DNA of 64,000 bases from Pseudomaricurvus albidus (GCF_018863235.1 NZ_JAHKRS010000002.1:310001-374000); one strand, 5' to 3'; counted from the first letter of the stretch, positions 9,871-19,003 are shown. The notes: a model not told the origin generated them from the letters alone. Made by a program: numbers and translations.

Positions 9871-9986
9871 ATTGTAATTGGCAGGACTTTATCTTGCACA
9901 ACAGCTGGGCAGAACATGTTGAATAAAACGTCTGGCCAGCTGTCTGGCACACTGTATTAATATTCAATGGTTGGAGGCATTAACCA

Positions 9987-10391
9987 ATGATCGTAAGAAC
10001 TTTACAAGAAGCAGAAAAAACCAATCGTAAAATCGTCTCTCCTGACGGCAACTGGGATAGCACCCGTATGTTGCTGAAGGATGACAATATGGGCTTCTCT
10101 TTTCATATTACAACGATTTATGAAGGTGCAGACTTCCAGATGCATTATCAGAATCACCTGGAGTCTGTGTACTGCATGTCCGGTGAAGGTGAGGTCGAAA
10201 CTCTGGCCGATGGCGTCAAGTACCCAATTAAACCGGGCACTTTGTATATTCTCGATAAGCACGACAAACATGTACTGCGCGCCACCAAAGAAATGAAAAT
10301 GGCCTGTGTTTTCAATCCGCCATTGAATGGCAAGGAAGTACATAACGCTGAAGGCGCCTATGAGCTGGATGCGGAAACCATTTCCGAGTAA
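9987..10391 (+). CDS. ectC: EctC, ectoine synthase
   Basis: A 134-aa cupin-fold enzyme that closes gamma-N-acetyldiaminobutyrate to ectoine. Family motifs include [42 protein letters not shown] and [16 protein letters not shown], which hold the metal-binding Glu, Tyr and His. The length is standard. GGAGG lies 11 bases before the ATG. No ectD (ectoine hydroxylase) follows, so 5-hydroxyectoine production is not supported in this window. A GC-rich hairpin (GGGCGTG/CACGCCC, 10460-10477) without a T run follows and may adjust expression of the downstream genes. Confidence 0.98.
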   Translation: MIVRTLQEAEKTNRKIVSPDGNWDSTRMLLKDDNMGFSFHITTIYEGADFQMHYQNHLESVYCMSGEGEVETLADGVKYPIKPGTLYILDKHDKHVLRATKEMKMACVFNPPLNGKEVHNAEGAYELDAETISE

Positions 10392-10459
10392 GTGAGGCTT
10401 TCAGGGATCATTGTTTCAGTTGTAAAAGCTAAAGCAATGATGTCAACGGGAAGTGCTTT

Positions 10460-10477
10460 GGGCGTGTTTTCACGCCC
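10460..10477 (+). terminator. Hairpin after ectC, possible partial terminator or processing site
   Basis: Perfect 7-bp stem GGGCGTG/CACGCCC with a TTTT loop, 69 bases after the ectC stop. It lacks a following T run, so full termination is doubtful. It lies between ectC and the DksA-like gene. Confidence 0.45.
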
Positions 10478-10562
10478 TACATGTATTTGAAACACTCTTT
10501 ACTTCATGTCATCAGGTCTGTATCAGACTGTCGTGAAGTGTAAGAGAAGGATCTGTCGATTT

Positions 10563-10892
10563 ATGGATGCTCTGGATTTTGGACAGCTGGAGTCGCGTAT
10601 TAAAGACCGTATGCGGCAATTGGAAGGCGAGCTTGCAGAGAGCAAAAGTTTATCAAGTAAAAAGCTGGAACAGGATGATGATCCTGCAGCGGATTTGGAT
10701 TTGACCATCAGCTCATCGGTTGATGAAAAGGTATTGGCTGAACATAAGGCCGAGCTGAAAAGACTGTCTCGCAACCTGTTGTGGTTGGAGAGTGAAGAGG
10801 CAGGATTATGTCGCTTTTGCGACTGTGAAATTCCAATGAAACGATTGTTGGCGGTTCCCGATACACAGGTATGTATCAACTGTGCAGACTGA
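10563..10892 (+). CDS. DksA/TraR-type C4 zinc-finger protein within the ectoine operon
   Basis: A 109-aa protein with a charged, probably coiled-coil N-terminal region (residues 5-75) and a C-terminal zinc finger: Cys83, Cys86, Cys104 and Cys107. This is the DksA/TraR layout. Family members bind RNA polymerase through the secondary channel and modulate initiation with ppGpp. The acidic patch EQDDDPAADLD lies in the middle rather than at a clear coiled-coil tip. The second ATG is chosen because AGAAGG precedes it; the longer frame starts 57 bases upstream with no ribosome site. It lies between ectC and ask, same strand, with 89 bases to ask. A role in ectoine expression is inferred from position only. 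Confidence 0.75.
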   Translation: MDALDFGQLESRIKDRMRQLEGELAESKSLSSKKLEQDDDPAADLDLTISSSVDEKVLAEHKAELKRLSRNLLWLESEEAGLCRFCDCEIPMKRLLAVPDTQVCINCAD

Positions 10893-10981
10893 TTAGCGGT
10901 CTGATCACAGATTTTAATTTGTTAACTGCTGCTGATCTGTGTGATGCAGCGGCAGGAAAAACCATTTTAAGGAACAACACT

Positions 10982-12418
10982 ATGCACACGATTGAGAAAA
11001 TTGGCGGTACATCCATGAGCGACTATGAGTCGGTTAGGGATAACATCATTTTCAAAGGCGCCCACAATGGCGACCTGTATCAACGGGTGTTTGTCGTTTC
11101 GGCGTACGGTGGTATCACCGATAAGCTTCTGGAACATAAAAAGAACGGCCGCCCGGGTATTTATGGTTTGTTTGCCAACAGCATGGAAGACAAAACCTGG
11201 TTGCACGCGGTTGCCGAGTTGAAAAAAGAACTGCACGAAATCAATGAAGGTTTGTTTGGCGACACCGAGCTGCTGAAAGAAGCCAATAACTTTATTGACG
11301 AGCGTATTAATGATGCACAGACCTGTCTGGTTGATTTGCACAGTCTGTGTATGCACGGTCATTTCGCACTGGACGCCCACCTGGCAACAGTTCGTGAAAT
11401 GCTGGCCAGTATTGGTGAGGCTCACAGTGCCTGGAATACAGCGACTTTACTGCAGCGTGATGGCGTCAACGCCCGTTTTTTGGATTTGACCGGTTGGAAT
11501 ACCGACAAGCACGTTTCGCTGGATGAGCGTATTCGTCTGGCATTTGAAGACCTTGATCTGTCGAAGGTGCTGCCTATTGTGACTGGCTATGCGCACAGCC
11601 AGGATGGTCTGATGTCCTCTTTTGATCGAGGTTACAGTGAAATGACCTTCAGTCGTCTGGCGGTGATTACTCAGGCGCGTGAGGCGATTATTCACAAAGA
11701 ATTCCATTTGAGCAGTGCTGACCCCCGTTTGGTGGGCGAAGACAACGCTGTGCCGATTGGCCGCACCAACTATGATGTGGCGGATCAGCTGGCCAATCTG
11801 GGTATGGAGGCCATTCACCCGAAAGCCGCGAAAGGGCTTCGCCAGAACAATATTGCTCTGCGGGTGAAGAATACCTTTGAGCCGGAGCATGCCGGTACCT
11901 TGATTACTGGTGACTATGTAAGCGATACTCCCTGTGTTGAGATTATTGCGGGCTGTAAGGGCGTTTACGCGCTTGAAATCTTCGATCAGGACATGGCCGG
12001 TAACATTCATGATTACGATCATGAAGTGTTGGCAACCATTAAGCGTTTTAAGGCACATATTGTGTCAAAAGACATTAATGCCAACACCATTACCCACTTC
12101 CTGTCGACTAACCTCAAGACAGTAAAGCGTATTCGCGCTGCACTGGAAGAGCGTTACCCGGACGCCGAATTTAATCAGCAAAAGGTGGCTATCGTATCGG
12201 CTATTGGTAGCGATATGCAGATTCCGGGTATTTTGGCGAAGACCGTACAGGCCGTTGCCAGCCGCGATGTGAGTGTACTGGCAGTTCACCAGTCCATGCG
12301 TCAGGTGGATATGCAGTTTATCGTGAAGGAGTCCGACTACGATCAGGCCGTGAAGAGCTTACACGAGTCTCTGGTAGAGATTCACGACCACGGAAGAGCT
12401 ATATGCCTCGCCTCCTGA
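10982..12418 (+). CDS. ask: Ask_Ect, ectoine-pathway aspartate kinase
   Basis: A 478-aa aspartokinase of the ectoine-linked subgroup. It phosphorylates aspartate at the first step towards aspartate semialdehyde and is thought to escape normal feedback control. The N-terminal kinase motif IEKIGGTSM replaces the usual KFGGTS. GFMSSF-like residues (DGLMSSFDRGYSEMTFS) and two C-terminal ACT domains follow (about residues 325-478; VAIVSAIGSDMQ in the second). AAGGA precedes the ATG; the open frame continues 37 codons upstream without family similarity. The stop overlaps the start of the TPR gene by 16 bases. It is the last biosynthetic gene of the operon. Confidence 0.95.
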   Translation: MHTIEKIGGTSMSDYESVRDNIIFKGAHNGDLYQRVFVVSAYGGITDKLLEHKKNGRPGIYGLFANSMEDKTWLHAVAELKKELHEINEGLFGDTELLKEANNFIDERINDAQTCLVDLHSLCMHGHFALDAHLATVREMLASIGEAHSAWNTATLLQRDGVNARFLDLTGWNTDKHVSLDERIRLAFEDLDLSKVLPIVTGYAHSQDGLMSSFDRGYSEMTFSRLAVITQAREAIIHKEFHLSSADPRLVGEDNAVPIGRTNYDVADQLANLGMEAIHPKAAKGLRQNNIALRVKNTFEPEHAGTLITGDYVSDTPCVEIIAGCKGVYALEIFDQDMAGNIHDYDHEVLATIKRFKAHIVSKDINANTITHFLSTNLKTVKRIRAALEERYPDAEFNQQKVAIVSAIGSDMQIPGILAKTVQAVASRDVSVLAVHQSMRQVDMQFIVKESDYDQAVKSLHESLVEIHDHGRAICLAS

Positions 12419-13359
12419 CAGGTGTCTTTATTATTGTGCTGGCACTGTCCAGCACCGCGTATTCGGAAACTTCAGGCGGCGAAGCTGCCAATCAAGATCA
12501 AATCACTGGGCCGGCGGATGCGGCCCAGTCTTCTGTAGAACAGACTCAAGCAGCTGTTGCGAAAGCGGTAGACGAACTTGAAGAACCGCTTTATAGCCCC
12601 TTTATCGAGCGGTATGTTCTGGATGAAATGAAGCAGCTGCGTATTGATATGGCGGCTCAGAAAAACGAATTGCTGCAGCAGATCGTCGATCGTGAGCACA
12701 AGTCCATCGACCGCGGTGTAACCTACGCCACGGATACCATTACCTACTTCTTTTACCTGATTGCTGCGGCGAGTTCCGTGTTGGTGATTGTCGGCTGGAC
12801 GTCCATCCGCGACATCAAAGAGCGTGTACACTCGTTTGCCAATGAAGAAATCTCCAAGCTGGTGGAAGAGTACGAGAAGCGACTGGAACGCATTGAGAAA
12901 CAGCTCAAGCAGAAGACTCGCCATATTGAAGAAAACCGCGAGGCGCTGGAGCGTACAGAAGAGGTGCAAACCCTGTGGCTTCGGGCCCAGCAGGATCAGA
13001 CTCCTTCTCATCAGATTCCCATCTATGATCAGATTCTGAAATTGCGCCCGGATAACTGCGAGGCCATGACTTACAAGGCGGATGCAGTGCTTGAGCTGGG
13101 TGAACCCCAGTGGGCTGTAAACCTGTGTCATCAGGCGCTGGCGATAGATCCGGAAAACAGCCACGCGTTCTATCAGCTGGCGTGTGCTCATACCACCCTG
13201 CATCAGTACGATGAAGCGGTGCGCTTTTTATCCAAGGCGCTGGATCTGACCGAGACCTATCAGGACCAGCTGGAAACAGACCCGGCTTTACAGCCTCTGA
13301 AAGAGTTCGAACCGTTCAAAACCCTGGTGAACGGCATGGAACCGCCGACTGCCAGCTAA
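12403..13359 (+). CDS. Membrane-anchored TPR and coiled-coil protein coupled to ask
   Basis: A 318-aa protein with, in order: a signal-like N-terminus (PRLLTGVFIIVLALSSTAYS), a linker, one membrane segment (about residues 109-128), a charged coiled coil (about 135-185) and at least two tetratricopeptide repeats (about 200-285). The repeats carry the IYDQILKLRPDN and CHQALAIDPEN pattern and end in a TPR end-of-group segment (LETDPALQPLKEFEPFKTL). Function unknown; TPR units bind partner proteins. The start overlaps the 3' end of ask by 16 bases with GGAAGAG upstream, so it is probably translationally coupled. It ends three bases from the convergent LysR gene. Confidence 0.75.
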   Translation: MPRLLTGVFIIVLALSSTAYSETSGGEAANQDQITGPADAAQSSVEQTQAAVAKAVDELEEPLYSPFIERYVLDEMKQLRIDMAAQKNELLQQIVDREHKSIDRGVTYATDTITYFFYLIAAASSVLVIVGWTSIRDIKERVHSFANEEISKLVEEYEKRLERIEKQLKQKTRHIEENREALERTEEVQTLWLRAQQDQTPSHQIPIYDQILKLRPDNCEAMTYKADAVLELGEPQWAVNLCHQALAIDPENSHAFYQLACAHTTLHQYDEAVRFLSKALDLTETYQDQLETDPALQPLKEFEPFKTLVNGMEPPTAS

Positions 13360-13362
13360 ATG

Positions 13363-14343
13363 TCAAACTGGAGCCAGAGTATCCGCCGATTCTCTGGCTT
13401 CGTAGACGTTCATAAAGTGCTTCTGTATCTGTGTTTTATGGGTGCGAATGTAGTCCAGAAAAGCCTCGGCAGCCGGTGTCAGGTGCTTGCGGCTCGGATG
13501 GACTGTGCACCAGGAACGCCGCAACGGAAACCCCTCGATCTGTAGCTCCCGCAAAAAGCCCTGTTGCAACTCCAGCTGTACGCTGAAACGGGGCATTACC
13601 GCCACTCCCAAATCCGCCAGCACCCCGTGTTTTACTGCGGCGTTTGAACCCAGTTCCATAATCCAGTTAAGCGAAAACCGCTGTTCGGCGCAGAAGGCTT
13701 CCAGCGCGTGGCGTGTACCCGAGCCGTGTTCACGGAGCAGAAGCGGCTGCTGGAAAAAGTCTGCCATGGAGACATTGTCCTGCTCTGCCAAAGGGTGCCC
13801 AGCATTGACCACGGGGATCAATTCGTTATCAAGAAAGGGCATAAATGACAGGGAGCGGTCTTCCGGCACCATCCCCATGATCACGAGATCGTCGGTATTT
13901 TCTGCTAACCTCGAGATAGCCTGAGCGCGATTAACGACTTTCATGGCCACTTCAATCTTGGGGTATTGCTTGAGAAACCCTGCCAGTAAGTGAGGAACCA
14001 CATACTGTGCAGTGCTGACTGCTGCAAGGTTCAGACTTCCGGAAACCACCCCTTCAAGCTCTGACAGCTGTCCCTGGAGCTGTTGCAGTTCGCCAAAAAT
14101 CTGCTGGATGCTGCGCGCCAGTTCGTCACCCGCAGGAGTCGTGTGCAGGGTTTTGCCAACGTAGTTGAACAGAGGTTGGCTGAAAATTTGCTCCAACTGA
14201 CGTATCTGGGCGCTGATTGCCGGCTGGGTCAGGCCCAGAGCTTCAGCTGCGCGGCTGTATCCTCGCAGTTCAAAGACCGCCATAAAGACCTGTAATTGGC
14301 GGAATGACAGGCGGTTGAGTAGCTGGTTAAGGGTGTACGACAT
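13363..14343 (-). CDS. pycR: PycR-like LysR-type regulator
   Basis: A 326-aa LysR-type protein. The helix-turn-helix is about residues 12-70 (LRGYSRAAEALGLTQPAISAQIRQLEQ), followed by an effector domain of the CbbR-like branch (LLREHGSGTRHALEAFC, LADLGVAVMPRF). It is divergent from pycA-oadA with a 136-base spacer, as in Pseudomonas aeruginosa, where PycR controls pyruvate carboxylase. The ATG is preferred to a TTG 57 bases upstream. The gene ends three bases from the TPR gene. The name rests on domain type and context together. Confidence 0.75.
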   Translation of the reverse strand: MSYTLNQLLNRLSFRQLQVFMAVFELRGYSRAAEALGLTQPAISAQIRQLEQIFSQPLFNYVGKTLHTTPAGDELARSIQQIFGELQQLQGQLSELEGVVSGSLNLAAVSTAQYVVPHLLAGFLKQYPKIEVAMKVVNRAQAISRLAENTDDLVIMGMVPEDRSLSFMPFLDNELIPVVNAGHPLAEQDNVSMADFFQQPLLLREHGSGTRHALEAFCAEQRFSLNWIMELGSNAAVKHGVLADLGVAVMPRFSVQLELQQGFLRELQIEGFPLRRSWCTVHPSRKHLTPAAEAFLDYIRTHKTQIQKHFMNVYEARESADTLAPV

Positions 14344-14369
14344 AAGCCGGGTCTCTTGCTGAATACGAT

Positions 14370-14381
14370 AGCTTATAAGCT
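14370..14381. promoter_or_regulatory. Palindrome AGCTTATAAGCT between pycR and pycA
   Basis: A perfect 12-bp palindrome lies 27 bases upstream of the pycR start and about 100 bases before pycA. Intergenic palindromes here are usual binding sites for LysR-type regulators, which often act on their own promoter and the divergent one. No experimental basis; a candidate only. Confidence 0.3.
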
Positions 14382-14479
14382 TTCTTTTATAGTAAACCAA
14401 AAAAATATCAATTTTAACTACTGGTTGAGCTAGGGTAACTTAAGTGGTTATTACTGAGTCGAACTGAACGGAGCTTCTC

Positions 14480-15895
14480 ATGTTCAAAAAGCTGTTGATT
14501 GCTAATCGGGGCGAAATTGCCGTACGCATTATTCGCGCTTGCGCGGAAATGGGGATTCGCTCGGTGGCCATCTATACCGAACCGGATCGCTACGCGCTGC
14601 ATGTTAAGCGCGCGGATGAGGCGCACTTTATTGGCGATGACCCTCTGGCGGGTTATCTCGATCCGCGACGGATCGTCAACCTGGCAGCAGAAACCGGCTG
14701 TGATGCGATTCATCCCGGCTATGGCTTTCTGTCTGAAAACGATGATTTTGCCCGTATCTGTACCGAGCGCGGCCTGGCTTTTGTCGGCCCTGCGGCGGAA
14801 GTGATTGCCCGGATGGGTGACAAGACGGCTGCCCGTACGGCCATGACCGAGGCGGGAGTGCCGGTTACCCCCGGTACCGATGGCAACCTGGCCGATCTGG
14901 ATGAGGCGCTCTCTGTCGCCGAAACCATCGGTTATCCCGTCATGTTGAAAGCCACTTCCGGTGGCGGCGGCCGCGGTATTCGTCGCTGTGACACGCCTGA
15001 GGAGTTGAAACAACAGTATCCACGGGTGATTTCGGAAGCGACCAAGGCCTTCGGTTCGGCGGATGTTTTCCTGGAAAAATGCATTCTGAATCCGCGTCAC
15101 ATTGAAGTACAGGTACTGGCAGACAGCCACGGCAATGCGATTCACCTGTTTGAGCGGGATTGTTCTATTCAGCGCCGCAACCAAAAACTGATCGAGATTG
15201 CCCCCAGCCCGCAATTGTCTGACGAGCACCGCAACCACATCGGTGAGTTGGCGGTGAAAGCGGCCAAGGCCGTGGGCTATGAAAACGCGGGTACGGTCGA
15301 GTTTCTGGTGACCGATGAAGGCACCTATTTTATGGAGATGAACACCCGGGTTCAGGTGGAGCACACCATCACCGAACAGATTACCGGTGTCGACATTGTG
15401 CGCGAGCAAATTGCCATTGCCGCCGGTGAAAAGCTCCGCTACGAACAGAAAGACATCCAGTACCGCGGTTTCGCCATGCAGTTCCGTATTAATGCGGAAG
15501 ATCCGAAAAACGATTTTCTGCCCAGTTTTGGCAAGATCACCCGTTACTATGCGCCGGGCGGCCCGGGGGTTCGTGTGGATACTGCGATCTATACCGGTTA
15601 CACCATTCCGCCGTATTTTGATTCCATGTGCCTGAAGCTGATTGTCTGGGCTTTGAACTGGGAAGATTGTCTGGACCGTGGTCAGCGGGCACTGGCGGAT
15701 ATGCGCTTGCAGGGTATTAAAACCACCGCGGCCTACTATCAGGAAATTCTCGGTAATGAGGAGTTCCGCAGCGGCCACTTCAATACCAGCTTTGTGCCGA
15801 ATCACCCGGAGTTGCAGCATTATTCCGAGAAGCGCAGCCCCAGTGAATTGGCTCTGGTTATTGCTACAGCAATTGCGGCGCACGCCGGTCTTTGA
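14480..15895 (+). CDS. pycA: Pyruvate carboxylase subunit A (biotin carboxylase)
   Basis: A 471-aa ATP-grasp biotin carboxylase that carboxylates biotin using bicarbonate and ATP. Visible are FKKLLIANRGEIAVRIIRA, the HPGYGFLSEN motif, the glycine-rich loop SGGGGRGIR, FLEKCILNPRHIEVQV, RDCSIQRRNQKLIEIAP, and EMNTRVQVEHTITEQITG. The length fits free-standing subunits. It could be acetyl-CoA carboxylase AccC, but the following gene is a carboxyltransferase/biotin protein and the upstream gene is PycR-like. That makes the two-subunit pyruvate carboxylase much more likely, supplying oxaloacetate and, through aspartate, ectoine precursors. Confidence 0.9.
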   Translation: MFKKLLIANRGEIAVRIIRACAEMGIRSVAIYTEPDRYALHVKRADEAHFIGDDPLAGYLDPRRIVNLAAETGCDAIHPGYGFLSENDDFARICTERGLAFVGPAAEVIARMGDKTAARTAMTEAGVPVTPGTDGNLADLDEALSVAETIGYPVMLKATSGGGGRGIRRCDTPEELKQQYPRVISEATKAFGSADVFLEKCILNPRHIEVQVLADSHGNAIHLFERDCSIQRRNQKLIEIAPSPQLSDEHRNHIGELAVKAAKAVGYENAGTVEFLVTDEGTYFMEMNTRVQVEHTITEQITGVDIVREQIAIAAGEKLRYEQKDIQYRGFAMQFRINAEDPKNDFLPSFGKITRYYAPGGPGVRVDTAIYTGYTIPPYFDSMCLKLIVWALNWEDCLDRGQRALADMRLQGIKTTAAYYQEILGNEEFRSGHFNTSFVPNHPELQHYSEKRSPSELALVIATAIAAHAGL

Positions 15896-15961
15896 TGAAT
15901 CGTCAGCGATTCATTCCGTGAGTTGGTCATTCCGCTATACGACGGTCTGGTCATTCGAGAA

Positions 15962-16006
15962 ATTGGTTAGTTAAACATTGGCTAGTTGAATATTGGTTAG
16001 TTAAAC
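15962..16006 (+). repeat. Three tandem 15-bp repeats between pycA and oadA
   Basis: ATTGGTTAGTTAAAC (15962-15976), ATTGGCTAGTTGAAT (15977-15991) and ATTGGTTAGTTAAAC (15992-16006) are contiguous. The outer copies are identical and the middle one differs at three positions. The array ends 38 bases before the oadA start and its ribosome site. Copy number could vary by slippage and affect spacing or mRNA structure. Confidence 0.9.
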
Positions 16007-16044
16007 AACGCCGGTTTATAGAAAAGAATTTGGAGATCATTGCC

Positions 16045-17841
16045 ATGAGCAAGGTAAATGTAACGGACGTAATTTTGCGCGATGCCCACCAGTCGCTGAT
16101 TGCTACACGCATGCGCACCGAAGACATGCTTCCCATTTGTGACAAGCTGGATCAGGTGGGTTACTGGTCGCTGGAAGTGTGGGGCGGCGCGACCTTCGAC
16201 GCCTGTGTCCGTTTCCTGAAAGAAGATCCCTGGGAGCGTTTGCGCAAGCTGCGTGAAGCTTTGCCGAACACGCGTCTGCAGATGTTGTTGCGCGGTCAAA
16301 ACCTGCTGGGTTACCGTCACTACGCCGACGATGTGGTCAGTGCCTTTGTTGAGAAAGCGGCTGCCAACGGTATTGATGTCTTCCGCGTGTTTGACGCCTT
16401 GAATGATCTGCGCAATATCGAAACGGCGATTAAAGCGGTGAAAAAAGCCGGCAAACATGCACAGGGCACGATTTGTTATACCACCAGTCCGGTGCACACT
16501 ACCGAGCTGTATATCCAGCAGGCCAAGGATCTGCGGGACATGGGTGCCGACTCTATCGCCATCAAGGATATGGCTGGCCTGCTCACGCCTTACGCAACGT
16601 ACGATCTGGTTAAGGCCTTGAAAGACGCCGTGGATCTTCCTTTGTTCCTGCATTCACACAGCACCGCAGGGCTGGCGCCATTGTGTCAGTTGAAGGCCAT
16701 CGAAGCCGGTGTTGACCACATTGATACCGCTATCTCTGCTTTTGCGGGCGGCACCAGCCACCCATCCACAGAGTCTCAGGTTGCAGCTCTGCGTGGTACA
16801 GAGTGGGATACCGGTCTGGATCTCACTCTGCTGCAGGAAATTGCCGATTACTTCCGTGAAGTGCGGAAGAAATACCATCAGTTTGAAAGTGAATTTACGC
16901 ACGAAGATGTCTCTGTGCAGATCAATCAGGTTCCGGGCGGCATGATGTCCAACCTGGCCAATCAGCTGAAAGAGCAAAATGCGTTGGATCGTATTCGCGA
17001 TGTCTTTGCTGAAATCCCCCGCGTGCGTGAAGATCTGGGTTTCCCGCCGCTGGTAACGCCTTCGTCGCAAATTGTCGGTACACAGGCGGTATTGAATGTA
17101 CTGACCGGCGAGCGTTACAAATCCATCACCAATGAGGTCAAACGCTATCTGGCCGGTGGTTACGGTCAGCCGCCGGCACCGGTGAATACCGAAGTGCAAA
17201 AGAAAGCCATTGGTAATGAACCGGTGATCGAAGGTCGTCCGGCCGATGAACTGAAACCGGAGCTGGACAGCCTGCGTGCGGAAGTGGGGTCGTTGGCGCA
17301 AAGCGATGAGGATGTTCTGACTTACGCGATGTTCCCGGACATTGCCCGCAAGTTCCTGGAAGAGCGCGCTGCCGGGACCTTGCAGCCAGAAGTGTTACTG
17401 CCAGCCGACAATGGTCAGCAGGTCGCTCAGGAAGGTGTTCCGACCGAGTTCAATATCGATGTGCATGGCGAGCAGCACGACGTTGTGGTTACGGGTGTGG
17501 GTACTACTACCTCCGGTCAGCGCAGAATTTATCTGACGCTCGACGGTGTGCCGGAAGAGATTGTGTTTGAGCCGCTGAACAGCTTCCAGCCTCAGGCCGG
17601 TCAGAGCAAGCGCGCCAAGGCCAATCAGCCGGGTCACATTACGACTGCGATGCCTGGGAATATCGTCGAGGTGTTGGTGACAGAAGGTCAGACCGTCGAA
17701 GCGGGCGCCTCGCTGTTGATTACCGAGGCAATGAAAATGGAGACCGAAATCCAGGCGACCATTGGAGGAACCGTGGTGGCCATTCATGTGGCGAAAGGTG
17801 ATCGCGTCACTCCGGGCGATATTCTGATTGAGATTGAATAA
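16045..17841 (+). CDS. oadA: Pyruvate carboxylase subunit B (carboxyltransferase with biotin domain)
   Basis: A 598-aa protein of the OadA/PycB type. It transfers carboxyl from carboxybiotin to pyruvate, giving oxaloacetate. The N-terminal TIM barrel has VILRDAHQSLIATRMR, LRGQNLLGYRHYADDVV and the metal-site HSHSTAGLA. A PycB conserved domain follows, then a C-terminal biotinyl domain with the acceptor Lys564 in EAMKMET. It starts at ATG with GGAG nine bases upstream, 149 bases after pycA. Oxaloacetate decarboxylase pumps share this subunit, but no membrane OadB or OadG gene is present, favouring the anaplerotic pyruvate carboxylase. Confidence 0.92.
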   Translation: MSKVNVTDVILRDAHQSLIATRMRTEDMLPICDKLDQVGYWSLEVWGGATFDACVRFLKEDPWERLRKLREALPNTRLQMLLRGQNLLGYRHYADDVVSAFVEKAAANGIDVFRVFDALNDLRNIETAIKAVKKAGKHAQGTICYTTSPVHTTELYIQQAKDLRDMGADSIAIKDMAGLLTPYATYDLVKALKDAVDLPLFLHSHSTAGLAPLCQLKAIEAGVDHIDTAISAFAGGTSHPSTESQVAALRGTEWDTGLDLTLLQEIADYFREVRKKYHQFESEFTHEDVSVQINQVPGGMMSNLANQLKEQNALDRIRDVFAEIPRVREDLGFPPLVTPSSQIVGTQAVLNVLTGERYKSITNEVKRYLAGGYGQPPAPVNTEVQKKAIGNEPVIEGRPADELKPELDSLRAEVGSLAQSDEDVLTYAMFPDIARKFLEERAAGTLQPEVLLPADNGQQVAQEGVPTEFNIDVHGEQHDVVVTGVGTTTSGQRRIYLTLDGVPEEIVFEPLNSFQPQAGQSKRAKANQPGHITTAMPGNIVEVLVTEGQTVEAGASLLITEAMKMETEIQATIGGTVVAIHVAKGDRVTPGDILIEIE

Positions 17842-17879
17842 AATTTTGATTGGCTAGACAGGCTCCATTGTGTTCCGCC

Positions 17880-17909
17880 AGCCACCGTCCTCAGGGCGGT
17901 GGCTTTTTT
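17880..17909 (+). terminator. Rho-independent terminator of pycA-oadA
   Basis: An 8-bp stem AGCCACCG/CGGTGGCT with a nine-base loop is followed by six T. It lies 38 bases after the oadA stop and just before the convergent transporter gene. Confidence 0.88.
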
Positions 17910-17936
17910 ATGGGTACGATTTCTTCATGGCGCAGT

Positions 17937-18878
17937 TCAGCCAAGCAGAGTATGCACCAGCGGCAGGGTGGCAAGGCTGATCAAAATGCCGAGCCCGACA
18001 ATACCACTGACCAACCGGGGAGCCAGACCTGCCATGCTGGCGATGGCGCCGGCGGAAATCATCGACGGCATGGCCGCCTGAAATATCGTAACGTCGGTGG
18101 CGTCACTGTGCAGTCCCAGTGCTGTGCAAACTATCCAGACAATCAGTGGCATTGCCAGCAGTTTAAGGCTGAGGCCGCTCAGCAGCGGGGAGATTTCGCT
18201 GCGGTGGAAACGAAATGTCAGTTGCAGTCCCACGGCGATCATTACCACCGGTACCAGCGTCGCGGCGAGGTTGGTGATCAGTCGATCCGCCAGCGATGGG
18301 AAAGTCACATCCATGCTGCCTAAAAACAGTCCCAGAATCAGGGCTATGAATGACGGAAAAGTGAGTATCTTGCGCAGCAGTGCGCCACTACCCGGTGTTT
18401 CCATCAATGGGCTGTAGATGGCGGCCACGACCGTCGCATACAACGTGAGTGCCAGAAAAGAACCCAGCTGGTCGTACACCAGTGCGTAGGGAATAAACTC
18501 ATGGCCAAAGAATGCATCCACCATTGGGAGTCCCAGAAAGGAGGTGTTTCCCAGTGGTACGATCACCAGCAAGGCGCCGGTAACTTCTCTCGACCAGTTA
18601 AGCCAGCGACTCAACAACAGGATGGTGCCTGCCATCATGAGCAGCAGCAACCAGGGTGTTAGGGCGGGTATCAACAGCTCGGTTGACAGGGATATGCCCG
18701 GCACGGCTTTGAGGATCACCGCCGGGAATGCGACATAGAGTGCGTAAGCGTTGAGCGTATTGGCGGCATTTTCGGGCAAAAAAGACGTGTGTCTCAGAGC
18801 GGCGCCAATGGAGAGGTAAATCAGGATAAGATAAAAATTGTCCATCTTGGAAAACACGTATTGCGAAGTATGGGCCAT
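17937..18878 (-). CDS. AEC family transporter
   Basis: A 313-aa polytopic inner-membrane protein with about ten hydrophobic segments. Motifs such as NAYALYVAFPAVILKAV, PLGNTSFLGLPMV and the C-terminal QAAMPSMISAGAIASMAG are those of the auxin efflux carrier (AEC) family. In bacteria these move organic acids such as malonate or malate, or amino acids. The substrate cannot be read from sequence. Two in-frame ATGs (18878 and 18845) are possible, and neither has a clear ribosome site; the second would start directly at the first membrane segment. Divergent from the small DMT-type transporter. Confidence 0.82.
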   Translation of the reverse strand: MAHTSQYVFSKMDNFYLILIYLSIGAALRHTSFLPENAANTLNAYALYVAFPAVILKAVPGISLSTELLIPALTPWLLLLMMAGTILLLSRWLNWSREVTGALLVIVPLGNTSFLGLPMVDAFFGHEFIPYALVYDQLGSFLALTLYATVVAAIYSPLMETPGSGALLRKILTFPSFIALILGLFLGSMDVTFPSLADRLITNLAATLVPVVMIAVGLQLTFRFHRSEISPLLSGLSLKLLAMPLIVWIVCTALGLHSDATDVTIFQAAMPSMISAGAIASMAGLAPRLVSGIVGLGILISLATLPLVHTLLG

Positions 18879-19003
18879 CAGGGGTGGCCATGTTACCGCA
18901 ACCGGGCTTGACCGTCGCTGTATTCATCGATCTACCCAACCTTTTGAGGTTGACAGTCATGCCTGGAAATTCGCTATAAACAATCACTGACTCGTGAGGA
19001 TGT

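Noticed and set aside
14414-15883. 489-codon open frame antisense to pycA
   Set aside because: It mirrors the codon structure of a strongly conserved biotin carboxylase gene and shows no domain of its own; a long antisense shadow.
16045-17841. oadA as part of a sodium-pumping oxaloacetate decarboxylase
   Set aside because: No oadB or oadG membrane subunit gene is present, and the partner gene is a biotin carboxylase.
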